From: JAFKKS01 sp050187875
GTDB lineage: Bacteria; Pseudomonadota; Alphaproteobacteria; Rhizobiales; Xanthobacteraceae
Direction: 5' to 3'
Assembly (NCBI GenBank): GCA_050187875.1
Contig: JBFWXB010000008.1
Location: forward strand, 1-64,000
Length of the DNA: 64,000 nt
The notes under the pieces are model-generated. The model made no database searches. It saw nothing but the letters and a program-made list of their open reading frames with translations, and was not told the origin of the DNA. This document shows, one piece after another, positions 1 to 8,880 of the stretch (positions within the stretch are counted from its first letter, which is position 1; every line of letters starts with the position of its first letter). The position numbers and the translations under genes are program-made.

Positions 1-425
1 CGGAGCAGGAGCGGCGCCCGCGGGCCGGCTTTACGCAAGCCGTCACTCGGGGGGCCTCGGGGCTCCGGCCCCCGCCACTAGGAGCGGGTGCCAGGAGCTG
101 GCTGAAGGCCTTCGTCCTTCAAGGGGGGTTGCCCCGGGGCGAAGTGTCCGAAGCGCGGTCCCGGGGTTTCTATAAACGCCGCGGCGGGACGGGCGTTACG
201 CGTTCCCCCCGCCACTGTGGAGCGTCGGAAGGCGCGCGCGCCCGACAAGAGCGCGCGCCGCGGGCGGCGGCTTCGGCCGTCCTCTCCGCGGCTCATCAAG
301 GTGGCGCCTTCCGGCGCTCCACGCCCCCTCGTTGTGCCGAGGGGTTCCGCCTCCCCTCGCCGCTTCGCGCGCGAGGCCGCAGGCGCATGCCCCGCTCCCC
401 GTCCTCGAAAATCTGGAGCCCCGCC
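1..425. other. GC-rich structured gene-free stretch
   Basis: I see no convincing gene here. Open frames exist on both strands but have low-complexity Arg/Pro/Ala translations typical of very GC-rich non-coding DNA. The stretch is rich in inverted repeats: a hairpin CGGCTT/AAGCCG at 26-42, several GGGGCC/GGCCCC blocks near 50-75, and a long near-perfect inverted repeat at 219-320 listed separately. The next plausible start is the ATG at 426. Confidence 0.6.
219..320. repeat. 17-bp inverted repeat bounding a ~100-bp structured element
   Basis: The left arm at 219-235 and right arm at 304-320 are inverted copies of 17 bases with one mismatch (core GGAAGGCGC / GCGCCTTCC). The 68 bases between are almost pure G/C with alternating GC runs. 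It lies about 100 bases upstream of the first gene. It resembles the intergenic palindromic elements common in Bradyrhizobium-like genomes; membership of a known family cannot be shown here. Confidence 0.5.
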
Positions 426-1061
426 ATGAGCGCAGAGCGCGACAGCGATCCGTTGAAGAATGAGTACGAGTCCAACATGCCCGCAATCGCCCCGGCCGAC
501 GTCGCGGCCGAACCGCCGGACGACGATCTCAACGCCTGGCTCGAGTCATTCGCCGATGCGGAGGACGAGCATTGCCCGACCGACGCCTCCCCGCCTCCGC
601 CCGCGCCGGTCGGAAGGGCGCCGGAATGGGAGCCGCGCGTCTACGCCGTGCCGCCCTCGCCAGCGCAGGTGGCGGCGGCGCGCGAGGCGGAGCGCAAGCT
701 CCGCTACGAGCCCTGGCTCACCGAAATCTTCGCCAAGATGGCGACGACGGGGCCGCTCTCGCACGAGGAGCGGCACGCGCTGCGCCTCTATAGCGACATG
801 CTCGCGCTGTGGGCGCTCTGCGAGGAGCCGGCGTGTCGGCGCGAACGCACCTGCCGCGGCAGTGAGCCGCATTGCTTCGGCGCGGTCGGCGATCTCGTCC
901 CCGCCTGCGCGCTTCCGTTCCTCGCCGGCTTCGTCGCGGGCCAGCTCGACGGCGTGGCGTTCGATGCCATGCTCGCGCAATTGCCGGAAGGCGCGGTCCA
1001 GCATTGGGCGATCTGGCACGCGGCGGTCGCGCGCATCGTCGAGCGGCCGCACCGATCGTAG
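426..1061 (+). CDS. Hypothetical protein with a four-cysteine cluster
   Basis: About 211 residues; I do not recognise a named function. The first 75 residues are acidic and Pro-rich (likely disordered), followed by a mainly helical region. At roughly residues 137-157 lies a Cys cluster, CEEPACRRERTC followed by CRGSEPHC, spaced C-x4-C-x5-C-x6-C, which could bind zinc or another metal. Similar C...CRR...CRG patterns occur in uncharacterised rhizobial proteins (from memory). The ATG at 426 was chosen because the open frame upstream of it has no protein-like composition; a second ATG at 477 is possible. A palindromic repeat follows the gene. Confidence 0.6.
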   Translation: MSAERDSDPLKNEYESNMPAIAPADVAAEPPDDDLNAWLESFADAEDEHCPTDASPPPPAPVGRAPEWEPRVYAVPPSPAQVAAAREAERKLRYEPWLTEIFAKMATTGPLSHEERHALRLYSDMLALWALCEEPACRRERTCRGSEPHCFGAVGDLVPACALPFLAGFVAGQLDGVAFDAMLAQLPEGAVQHWAIWHAAVARIVERPHRS

Positions 1062-1067
1062 CGGTTG

Positions 1068-1151
1068 GTAGCCTGGGTTGAGCGCAGCGAAACCCAGGAC
1101 TCATGCTCTGCGATACGGTCCCCGGATGTCGCTTCGCTCCATCCGGGCTAC
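1068..1151. repeat. Double-hairpin palindromic element with GTAGCC ends
   Basis: Two hairpins sit side by side: CCTGGGTT (72-79 of the line) pairing with AACCCAGG (1091-1098), and CCCGGAT (1121-1127) pairing with ATCCGGG (1141-1147). Both have GAGCG(C/A)AGCG-type loops in opposite orientation. The outer ends are inverted copies, GTAGCC and GGGCTAC. It begins seven bases after the stop of the preceding gene, so it may stabilise or end that transcript. The layout matches REP/BIME-type elements widespread in Bradyrhizobium relatives. Confidence 0.7.
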
Positions 1152-1293
1152 AGGCTAAGCGCGCGGAGGAGACGCAGCATCACATGTGAGTGACGGCGCC
1201 GCGCGCGCTCAACCAAACGATGTGCGCGCGCGTTGCCCTTGTAGCTCGCGTTCGCGGGCACCCTTCCTCAAAAGGGGGCGATGGAGACACACC

Positions 1294-2625
1294 ATGGCTT
1301 CCCCCACTCTCATTGCGCCCGCGCTGTCCGACCCCGAACATCGCGTGCAATTGCGTCGCGCCGTCATCGCCAGCACGATCGGCACCGCGATCGAATGGTA
1401 CGATTTCTTCCTTTACAGCACGATGACGGGCCTCGTTTTCGCGAAGCTCTTCTTTCCGAAATCCGATCACCTTACCGGCACGCTCGAAGCCTTCGCGATC
1501 TACGCCGTCGGTTTCGCCGCGCGGCCGATCGGCGCCGCCATCTTCGGCCATTACGGCGATCGCATCGGGCGCAAGTCGACGCTCATCGCGACGCTGATGC
1601 TGATGGGGCTTGCGACCTTCGCCGTCGCGCTCGTGCCGACCTATGCGCAGATCGGCATCTGGGGCGCGGTGATCCTCACGGTGCTGCGCTTCATCCAAGG
1701 CGTCGGCGTCGGCGGCGAATGGGGCGGCTCGGTGCTGATGTCGATGGAGTGGGCGCGCTCGAACAATTCGCGCGGGCTCGTCGCGTCATGGCCGCAGTTC
1801 GGCGTGCCGTGCGGGCTCTTCATCGCCAATCTCGCGGTGCTCGCGTTCAGCCAGATGTCCGGCGATGCGTTCCTCGCCTGGGGCTGGCGCATCCCCTTTG
1901 CGCTGAGCCTTATCCTCGTCGGCATCGGCCTCTATATCCGCCTCGGCATCATGGAGACGCCGATCTTCGCGCGCCTGCAGGCGGAAGAGCGCATCGAGCG
2001 CCTGCCGATCCTCGAAGTGATCAAGCGCCAGCCGAAGGAGATCCTGCTCAGCGCCTTCGCGCGCATGTCCGAGCAGGCGCCGTTCTATATCTTCACCGCC
2101 TTCGTTTTCGCCTATGGCGTCAACACGCTCAACGTCTCGCGCGACTTCCTCCTCGTCGCCGTGCTCGCGGCGTCCGTCGTCTCGTTCGTCTCGATCCCGC
2201 TGTCGGGGCACATCTCCGACCGGATCGGCCGCAAGGCGATGTACATGCTCGGCGCGCTCACGACCGGCATTTTCGGCTTCATCTATTTCGGGCTCCTCAA
2301 CACCGGTTCGAGCGTGCTGATCTTTATCGCGATCGTCCTCTCGCTCATCCCACACGACATGCAGTATGGGCCGCAGGCGGCGCTGATCGCGGAATCCTTC
2401 ACCGGGCGGCTGCGCTACAGCGGCTCGTCGCTCGGCTATCAGCTTGCCTCGATCATCGCCGGCGGCCCCGCGCCGCTGATCGCGACGTGGCTGTTCGGCG
2501 TCTATCACTCCTCCTACGCGATCGCGCTCTACATCGCCGCCTGCGCCGCGATCACGCTGATCGCGACCGCCCTGATGAGCGACTACACCGGCCGCGACAT
2601 CCACGAGGAGTATCAGCACGCGTGA
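1294..2625 (+). CDS. MFS transporter, metabolite:H+ symporter (MHS) family
   Basis: A 443-residue inner-membrane symporter with about 12 hydrophobic segments. The opening GTAIEWYDFFLY is the hallmark of MHS-family symporters (relatives of ShiA, KgtP, ProP), which import dicarboxylates, shikimate, betaines and similar solutes with protons. The loop 2-3 motif appears as GDRIGRKST (about residues 88-96) and again in the second half as SDRIGRKAM. The ATG at 1294 has a GGAG seven bases upstream. No adjacent catabolic operon points to the substrate. The gene is monocistronic behind a palindromic repeat. Confidence 0.9.
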   Translation: MASPTLIAPALSDPEHRVQLRRAVIASTIGTAIEWYDFFLYSTMTGLVFAKLFFPKSDHLTGTLEAFAIYAVGFAARPIGAAIFGHYGDRIGRKSTLIATLMLMGLATFAVALVPTYAQIGIWGAVILTVLRFIQGVGVGGEWGGSVLMSMEWARSNNSRGLVASWPQFGVPCGLFIANLAVLAFSQMSGDAFLAWGWRIPFALSLILVGIGLYIRLGIMETPIFARLQAEERIERLPILEVIKRQPKEILLSAFARMSEQAPFYIFTAFVFAYGVNTLNVSRDFLLVAVLAASVVSFVSIPLSGHISDRIGRKAMYMLGALTTGIFGFIYFGLLNTGSSVLIFIAIVLSLIPHDMQYGPQAALIAESFTGRLRYSGSSLGYQLASIIAGGPAPLIATWLFGVYHSSYAIALYIAACAAITLIATALMSDYTGRDIHEEYQHA

Positions 2626-2714
2626 GGCAACACCGCACCATGAAGAGGTAGAAGGCGTGAGCAGCGTGACGGAACCAATCCGGTACCATCGTTTTGGTCC
2701 GGAAAGGAGTTGCT

Positions 2715-2903
2715 ATGGTCCGCGAAGGTCCAGCCGAACCGCCTCCGCCACCAAAGGAGGAGCCGAAAGCACCGACCTATTCGGCGCAGGACGCGCGCGG
2801 CGGCGAAATCGTCCTGCGCAGCCGGCAGCGGCGCATGATCTTCATCGCCGGTCTCGTCGGCGTGGTGGTGCTGGTGATCCTGCTGCGGCTGGTCGCGGGA
2901 TGA
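2715..2903 (+). CDS. Small single-span membrane protein
   Basis: A 62-residue protein: an N-terminal half rich in Pro and Glu (residues 1-20), a short basic stretch RSRQRR, and a C-terminal hydrophobic segment (about residues 41-60) that should span the membrane with the Pro-rich tail in the cytoplasm. An AAAGGAG ribosome-binding site at 2703-2709 is well placed for the ATG at 2715. Function unknown. It converges on the carboxylase gene with a 26-base gap. Confidence 0.65.
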   Translation: MVREGPAEPPPPPKEEPKAPTYSAQDARGGEIVLRSRQRRMIFIAGLVGVVVLVILLRLVAG

Positions 2904-2929
2904 TGCGCGCGACGGCGCGGTAGAGGCGC

Positions 2930-4954
2930 TCAGGCGAACTCGAGAATCACGGCGTCGACCGCCAGCGTCTCGCCGGGCTTCGCGCGGACGGATTTGATCG
3001 TCCCGTCATATTCGGCGCGCAGCACGTTCTCCATCTTCATCGCCTCGACGACGGCGAGCGTCTCGCCGGCCTTCACCTCTTGGCCCTCGCTGACGGCGAT
3101 CGAGACGACGAGGCCCGGCATCGGGCAGAGGAGCTTCTTGCCGCTGTCGGCCGCGCTCTTGACCGGCATCAGCCGCGCGGCGGCGGCTTCGGCTTCGGTG
3201 TAGACATGCGCGCGCACACGCATCCCGCGCCAGGTGAGGTCGTAAGCGTTCGGGAGCGGGCGCACCTGCGCCGCGACCTCTTCGTCGCCGACGCGCCCGC
3301 GCCAGAGGCGCTCGCCCGGCGCCCAGTCGCTCTCGAGCGTGAGCGTGTCGTTGCCGAAGCGCACAGACAGCGCCTCGCCCGCGCGCGTGATCGTCAGCCT
3401 CTGCTCGCGCGGCGGCGAGACGGTCGAACCCGCGACGGTTTCGAGGAACACGCAGCGGTCGCGCTCGCGCGTCACGGCGCGGCCGGTGAGCTGGCCGGAA
3501 ATCCGGCGCTTGCGCTCGCCCGCCACATGGTCGATCGCCGCCGCGACCGCGGCGAGCACGCGCAAATCCGCGTCGGCGAGCTCTCGGCCGTGAAAGCCTT
3601 TCGGGAATTCCTCGGCGATGAAGCCGGTCGAGAGCTTGCCCGCGCGCCAGCGCGGATGCGCCATCAGCGCGGCGAGGAACGGGATGTTGTGCTGCAGCCC
3701 GTCGACATAGAATTCGTCGAGCGCGTCCGCCTGCGCGTCAATCGCGGCCGCCCGCGTCGGCGCGTGCGTCACGAGCTTGGCGATCATGGGGTCGTAGTGG
3801 ATCGGGATCTCGCCGCCCTCGTAAACGCCGGTGTCGTTGCGCACCGTGACGCCGTCGCGCTTTCCTTCCTCCGGCGGCCGGTAGCGGATGAGCCGCCCGA
3901 CCGAGGGCAGGAAGTTGCGGTACGGGTCCTCCGCATAGATGCGGCTCTCGACAGCCCAGCCATTCAGCTTCACGTCCGCCTGCTTGAGCGCGAGCTTCTC
4001 ACCCGCCGCGACGCGGATCATCTGCTCGACGAGGTCGATGCCGGTGACGAGCTCCGTCACCGGATGCTCGACCTGCAGCCGCGTGTTCATCTCGAGGAAG
4101 TAGAAGCTCTTGTCCTGCCCGACGACGAACTCGACGGTGCCCGCCGAGTCGTAGTTCACGGCCTTGGCGAGCGCGACGGCCTGTGCGCCCATCTTGGCGC
4201 GGGTCGCGGCGTCGATAAGCGGCGACGGCGCCTCCTCGATCACCTTCTGATTGCGGCGCTGGATCGAGCATTCGCGCTCACCGAGATGGATGACGTTGCC
4301 GTGCTTGTCGCCGAGCACCTGGATTTCGATGTGGCGCGGATCGGTGATGAATTTCTCGATGAAGACGCGGTCATCGCCGAAGGAGGATTTCGCCTCCGAG
4401 CGTGCGCGATCGAAACCGTCTTCGACCTCCTTCGCCGAATACGCGATGCGCATACCCTTGCCGCCGCCGCCGGCGGAGGCCTTGATCATCACCGGGAAGC
4501 CGATCTCCTGGGCGATCTTGAGCGCCTGCTTAGCATCCTCGATAACGCCGAGATGACCGGGCACGGTCGAAACCTTGGCCTTCGCCGCCGCTTTCTTGGA
4601 TTCGATCTTGTCGCCCATGGCAGCGATGGCGCCGGGATTGGGGCCGATGAAGACAATGCCAGCTTTCTTGAGCGCCTCGGCGAACGCCTCGCGCTCGGAA
4701 AGAAAGCCGTAACCCGGATGCACCGCTTCCGCGCCCGTTTTTCGGCAGGCGTCGAGTATCTTCTCGATGTCAAGATAGGACTGTGCCGCCGCCGGCGGGC
4801 CGATATGCACGGCCTCGTCTGCCATCTCGACATGCAGCGCGTCGCGGTCGGCGTCGGAATAGACGGCAACGGTCGCGATGCCCATGCGCCGTGCGGTCTT
4901 GATGACCCGGCAGGCGATCTCGCCGCGATTGGCAATGAGGATGCGTTTGAACAT
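2930..4954 (-). CDS. pccA: Acetyl/propionyl-CoA carboxylase, alpha (biotin carboxylase + biotin carrier) subunit
   Basis: A 674-residue two-function subunit. The N-terminal biotin carboxylase starts FKRILIANRGEIACRVIKTA; the ATP-grasp part shows SAGGGGKGMRI, PRHIEIQVLGD and EMNTRLQVEHPVTE. A middle linker domain leads to a C-terminal biotin carrier with EAMKMENV, where Lys640 should be biotinylated. It carboxylates biotin with ATP and bicarbonate and passes CO2 to a beta subunit that acts on propionyl-CoA or a related acyl-CoA. The internal linker and overall length fit PccA better than AccC. No beta subunit is nearby, so substrate is inferred. A second, different alpha subunit starts at 63183. 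Confidence 0.9.
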   Translation of the reverse strand: MFKRILIANRGEIACRVIKTARRMGIATVAVYSDADRDALHVEMADEAVHIGPPAAAQSYLDIEKILDACRKTGAEAVHPGYGFLSEREAFAEALKKAGIVFIGPNPGAIAAMGDKIESKKAAAKAKVSTVPGHLGVIEDAKQALKIAQEIGFPVMIKASAGGGGKGMRIAYSAKEVEDGFDRARSEAKSSFGDDRVFIEKFITDPRHIEIQVLGDKHGNVIHLGERECSIQRRNQKVIEEAPSPLIDAATRAKMGAQAVALAKAVNYDSAGTVEFVVGQDKSFYFLEMNTRLQVEHPVTELVTGIDLVEQMIRVAAGEKLALKQADVKLNGWAVESRIYAEDPYRNFLPSVGRLIRYRPPEEGKRDGVTVRNDTGVYEGGEIPIHYDPMIAKLVTHAPTRAAAIDAQADALDEFYVDGLQHNIPFLAALMAHPRWRAGKLSTGFIAEEFPKGFHGRELADADLRVLAAVAAAIDHVAGERKRRISGQLTGRAVTRERDRCVFLETVAGSTVSPPREQRLTITRAGEALSVRFGNDTLTLESDWAPGERLWRGRVGDEEVAAQVRPLPNAYDLTWRGMRVRAHVYTEAEAAAARLMPVKSAADSGKKLLCPMPGLVVSIAVSEGQEVKAGETLAVVEAMKMENVLRAEYDGTIKSVRAKPGETLAVDAVILEFA

Positions 4955-5225
4955 CGCGCGGACAGGAGCTGGAGGAAGAACCGGTCGGACCTCTGGCCTT
5001 TGCGGTGCGCAGGGCGAAATGTCAACGTGCGCGCGGCCCGGCCGGCGGCCGAAAATGTTGTTCGCCCCGCCGCCTTAAGGGAGGCGATTTTCCTCCCCAT
5101 GGCGCGGCCGGAAGCAAGCTTCATCCCGCGTCGCGTCAACGCTGGTGCGGCGCATTTTTGCAGCCTATATGCCGAATGACATTGGTCTTCCGACACATGA
5201 CATTGCACACAACGGAGTGACGTCC

Positions 5226-5888
<663 letters not shown>

Positions 5889-5981
5889 CGATCGCGGCGG
5901 CGGCGCAACGGTCGCCAAAATTTGTTTGCGAGGGCGCCGGAGCCTCTAGCCTCCGGCGCTCTGCTTAGGCACATTCACCGC

Positions 5982-6167
5982 ATGGCGATGCTCTCGCGTT
6001 TTGTGGTTCCTCTCGCGCTGGCCGTGGCGGCGGCCGTCGGCCTCTATTGGGTCATGGGCCCGGGCCTGGGCTTGAGCGATCATGCGATCATCGCCGGCGG
6101 CTTGGCCGGGGCCGGCCTTGTCGGCTTCGGCTATTCGCTCGATACCGTCATGCGGCGCATGAAATAG
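5982..6167 (+). CDS. Small two-span membrane protein
   Basis: A 61-residue hydrophobic protein with two likely membrane helices (about residues 5-25 and 33-52) joined by a short Gly/Asp-containing loop, ending in a basic tail RRMK. It lies 93 bases after the peroxiredoxin gene and 266 bases before rpsF. Comparable small proteins often sit here in related genomes, but no function is known. The start at 5982 (MAML) was preferred over an upstream start that would add an Arg-rich, unlikely N-terminus. Confidence 0.55.
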   Translation: MAMLSRFVVPLALAVAAAVGLYWVMGPGLGLSDHAIIAGGLAGAGLVGFGYSLDTVMRRMK

Positions 6168-6188
6168 CGGCGCCGCCGCCGTTTCCCC

Positions 6189-6216
6189 TTGTTTTCCTTT
6201 CGCATCTGCGTATAAC
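6189..6216 (+). promoter_or_regulatory. Candidate sigma-70 promoter of the rpsF operon
   Basis: TTGTTT at 6189-6194 and TATAAC at 6211-6216 are separated by 16 bases, in the gap between the small membrane gene and rpsF. This would give an untranslated leader of about 210 bases. The -10 is a strong match, the -35 only partial. Confidence 0.45.
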
Positions 6217-6324
6217 CCGCGCTTCCGCTTCGTCCCGGTCGGGAGCTGAACGGACGGCCGCCGCCTTCGGGTTGGCGGCAGGACCGGTCGGTCCGTCGTC
6301 CCGTGTTTCCGCATCTCGGGTATT

Positions 6325-6344
6325 CGAGCCTTTCCGAAGGCTTG
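6325..6344 (+). promoter_or_regulatory. Leader hairpin with CCG loop, possible S6:S18 binding site
   Basis: CGAGCCTT at 6325-6332 pairs with AAGGCTTG at 6337-6344 (one G-T pair), leaving the loop TCCG. In many bacteria the rpsF leader carries a hairpin with an exposed CCG bound by the S6:S18 complex for feedback control. The fit here is only to the exposed CCG and the position before rpsF; the exact consensus fold was not tested. Confidence 0.3.
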
Positions 6345-6433
6345 AGTGGCTAAGCGCCGGGCGCAAGCGAGCAGGCTGCACTCTTTCCCTAACGGAACGA
6401 GGCAAATGCCTGCGCGACAACAGGAAAGGCACG

Positions 6434-6874
6434 ATGCCCCTCTACGAGCATGTCTATCTCGCGCGGCAGGATCTGACCGCGCAGCAGGTCGAAGAGCTGA
6501 CCGCGCAATATACCGGCGTCATCGAACAGGCCGGCGGCAAAGTCACCAAGAACGAATACTGGGGCGTGAAGTCCCTCAACTATCGCATCAAGAAGAACCG
6601 CAAGGCGCATTTCACGCTTCTCAATGTCGATGCGCCGGCGGCCGCCTTGACCGAGGTCGAACGCCAGCAGCACCTGAGCGAAGACGTGCTGCGTTACCTC
6701 ACGATCCGGGTCGACGAGCTTGAGGAAGGCCCGTCGGCGATGATGCGCAAGGCCGACCGCGACCGCGAGCGTGACGACCGCCGTGGCGGCGAGCGCCGCC
6801 GCGACCGCGACGATGATCGTGATGGCGGGCGGCGCGGATCGCGCGACGACGCCGGTGAAGGAGACGCAGCATGA
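6434..6874 (+). CDS. rpsF: 30S ribosomal protein S6
   Basis: A 146-residue protein of the small subunit platform that binds 16S rRNA as a dimer with S18. It starts MPLYEHVYLARQDLT and holds the family core WGVKSLNYRIKKNRKAHF near residues 47-64. After about residue 105 comes a roughly 40-residue tail of alternating Arg and Asp (RDRERDDRRGGERRRDRDDD), a common extension in Hyphomicrobiales. The ATG at 6434 follows AGGAAAGG. The stop overlaps the rpsR start as ATGA, implying coupled translation. Confidence 0.97.
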   Translation: MPLYEHVYLARQDLTAQQVEELTAQYTGVIEQAGGKVTKNEYWGVKSLNYRIKKNRKAHFTLLNVDAPAAALTEVERQQHLSEDVLRYLTIRVDELEEGPSAMMRKADRDRERDDRRGGERRRDRDDDRDGGRRGSRDDAGEGDAA

Positions 6875-7119
6875 GTATGGGCGGTGGTGGCGGAGGCCGG
6901 CGGCCATTCTTCCGGCGGCGCAAGACCTGTCCGTTCTCGGGCGCCAATGCGCCGAAGATCGACTACAAGGACGTGCGCCTGCTGCAGCGCTATGTCTCCG
7001 AGCGCGGCAAGATCGTGCCGAGCCGCATCACCGCGGTTTCGGCCAAGAAGCAGCGCGAACTCGCGGCCGCCATCAAGCGCGCCCGGTTTCTGGGGCTCCT
7101 GCCCTACGTCATCCGCTGA
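6871..7119 (+). CDS. rpsR: 30S ribosomal protein S18
   Basis: An 82-residue protein of the small subunit, partner of S6 on the platform. The first 12 residues are Gly/Arg rich (MSMGGGGGGRRPF), followed by the family core CPFSGANAPKIDYKDVRLL and the C-terminal basic helix KKQRELAAAIKRARFLGLLPY. The start ATG overlaps the rpsF stop by four bases. A 9-bp hairpin follows the stop. Confidence 0.97.
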   Translation: MSMGGGGGGRRPFFRRRKTCPFSGANAPKIDYKDVRLLQRYVSERGKIVPSRITAVSAKKQRELAAAIKRARFLGLLPYVIR

Positions 7120-7133
7120 GGCAGATGGCCTGA

Positions 7134-7156
7134 TCCGCGACCCGCAAGGTCGCGGA
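7134..7156 (+). promoter_or_regulatory. 9-bp hairpin after rpsR
   Basis: TCCGCGACC (7134-7142) pairs perfectly with GGTCGCGGA (7148-7156) around loop CGCAA. There is no run of T behind it, so it is more likely an RNA-stability or attenuation hairpin between the abundant ribosomal messages and the membrane-protein gene than a full terminator. Confidence 0.5.
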
Positions 7157-7241
7157 CTTATGGTTGGGGCGGGCGCCGACTCGCCTCTAACCGCTCAATT
7201 CCAGGCGACCGGACGTCCGGCGCCGAGCGGGACAGCGAACG

Positions 7242-8222
7242 ATGATGCAGATGGGACTGATCGGGATTGCGGCGGGCGCAGCTTCTGCGCTCCTGTTCGC
7301 GTCGATTGCGTCCGGCTCGCTGCTCGCGATCCCGCTGTTCTATCTCGCGCCGCTGCCGATCCTCATCGCGGCCATCGGCTGGAGCCATATCGCGGGCTTG
7401 ATCGCCGCGTTCGTGGCCGCCGGCAGCCTCTCGGTCGGATTCGGCGGCCTCTTCTTTCTGACCTTCCTGATCGGCATCGGCCTGCCCGCCTGGTGGCTTG
7501 GCTATCTCGCCCTGCTCGCGCGTCCGATCAAGGACGAGGACGGAACGACCACCACGCTCGAATGGTATCCGGTCGGGCGGATCGTCCTGTGGGCCGGAAG
7601 CCTTGGCGCCCTCGTGGTAGCGCTTGGACTGCTCAATCTGTCCATGCACAGCGACGGCATCCATGCCGGCCTGACAAAGCTGTTCGAAACGCTGTTGCGC
7701 GCCCAGGCGAACAAGCCTGAGGGCACGCCTCTCGAAATTCCCGGCGTCAAAGACCCTAAAGCGGTTGTCGAGTTCCTGGTGCTCGTGGTTCCGCCGGCGG
7801 TTGCCGTCTTCACGACGACGACCAATGTCGTCTCCCTCTGGCTCGCCGCGCGGGTCGTGAACATCTCCGGCCGCCTGCGCAGGCCATGGCCGGACCTCGC
7901 CGCGATCACCTTCCCGAGGCTCGCCTCCGCGGCGTTGGCGGCCCTCGTCGTCATCTCGTTTCTGCCAGGGCTCTTCGGCCTCCTTGGCGGCATTTTCGCG
8001 TCGGGTCTGCTGATGGCCTACTGCCTGCTTGGGCTTGCCATCCTGCACGCCTTGACCTTGGGCCGCCCAAGCCGTGGCCTGATCCTCGGCTCGACTTACG
8101 CCATGATCGTCATTTTCGGCTGGCCGATCCTCGTCATGGCGATGATCGGCGTCGCCGACACCTTCTTCGATCTCCGCAGCCGCGCTGGCCCCAAAAGTGG
8201 CCCGCCGCGACTGCAGACATAA
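7242..8222 (+). CDS. DUF2232 family polytopic membrane protein
   Basis: A 326-residue protein with about eight hydrophobic segments, ending in a short basic tail. In alphaproteobacteria a DUF2232 (YybS-like) membrane protein is regularly found between rpsR and rplI, which is exactly this position. Molecular role unknown; the resemblance to ECF-transporter S components or YybS is weak. The start at 7242 (MMQMG) opens directly into the first membrane helix. It is separated from rpsR by 122 bases holding a hairpin. Confidence 0.8.
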   Translation: MMQMGLIGIAAGAASALLFASIASGSLLAIPLFYLAPLPILIAAIGWSHIAGLIAAFVAAGSLSVGFGGLFFLTFLIGIGLPAWWLGYLALLARPIKDEDGTTTTLEWYPVGRIVLWAGSLGALVVALGLLNLSMHSDGIHAGLTKLFETLLRAQANKPEGTPLEIPGVKDPKAVVEFLVLVVPPAVAVFTTTTNVVSLWLAARVVNISGRLRRPWPDLAAITFPRLASAALAALVVISFLPGLFGLLGGIFASGLLMAYCLLGLAILHALTLGRPSRGLILGSTYAMIVIFGWPILVMAMIGVADTFFDLRSRAGPKSGPPRLQT

Positions 8223-8268
8223 TCGCAACAACACAATTCAACGCATTCAAGATGATGGAGAAAAAGGT

Positions 8269-8880
8269 ATGGAAGTGATCCTGCTAGAGCGTGTCGCGAA
8301 GCTCGGCCAGATGGGCGAAATCGTCCGCGTGAAGGACGGCTTCGCGCGCAATTTCCTCCTGCCTAAGGGCAAGGCGCTACGCGCAACCGACGCCAACCGC
8401 AAGCGGTTCGAGACCATGCGGGCCGACCTCGAGGTACGCAATCTCAAGGAAAAGGGCGAAGCCGAGAAGGTCGGCACGAAGCTTGACGGGCAGACCTTCA
8501 TCGTTCTGCGTCAGGCGTCCGAAACCGGCCAGCTTTACGGCTCGGTCTCGACCCGCGACCTCGCCGCACTCATTGGCGAGGCTGGCTTCATGGTCAATCG
8601 CAACCAGATCGCCCTCAATGCCCCGATCAAGATGATCGGCATGCACAAGGTGCCGGTCGCCCTGCATGCGGAAGTCGACGTCGCCGTGACGGTGAACGTC
8701 GCGCGCAGCGCCGACGAGGCCGAGCGCCAGGCGCGCGGCGAGGACGTCACCATCCGCCGTGAGGGTGGCGCGGACGAGGAAGAGCCCGCCGAAGCGGCGG
8801 AAGCCTTCTTCGACAAGGGTGAAGGTCCCGAAGAAGCCGGCGCTGCCGCTCAGGGCAAGGGTGAAGAGAATCCGGGCTGA
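8269..8880 (+). CDS. rplI: 50S ribosomal protein L9
   Basis: A 203-residue large-subunit protein. It starts MEVILLERVAKLGQMGEIVRVK and has the L9 signature GFARNFLLPKGKA near residues 24-36, then the long connecting helix and the C-terminal RNA-binding domain. The last 50 or so residues are an acidic Glu/Ala-rich tail, much longer than in E. coli L9 (about 149 residues) but usual in Hyphomicrobiales. The ATG at 8269 is preceded by GGAGAAAAAGG. Its 3' end overlaps the convergent cytochrome gene by 31 bases. Confidence 0.96.
   Translation: MEVILLERVAKLGQMGEIVRVKDGFARNFLLPKGKALRATDANRKRFETMRADLEVRNLKEKGEAEKVGTKLDGQTFIVLRQASETGQLYGSVSTRDLAALIGEAGFMVNRNQIALNAPIKMIGMHKVPVALHAEVDVAVTVNVARSADEAERQARGEDVTIRREGGADEEEPAEAAEAFFDKGEGPEEAGAAAQGKGEENPG

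Noticed and set aside
2671..2693. GGAAC followed by CGTT before the small gene at 2715
   Set aside because: The spacer is 14 bases, two short of the EcfG range, so I did not call a stress promoter.
3080..5179. Long open frame opposite pccA on the forward strand
   Set aside because: Antisense shadow of a clear biotin carboxylase gene; Arg/Asp/Val-rich translation without domains, a usual effect of high GC third positions.
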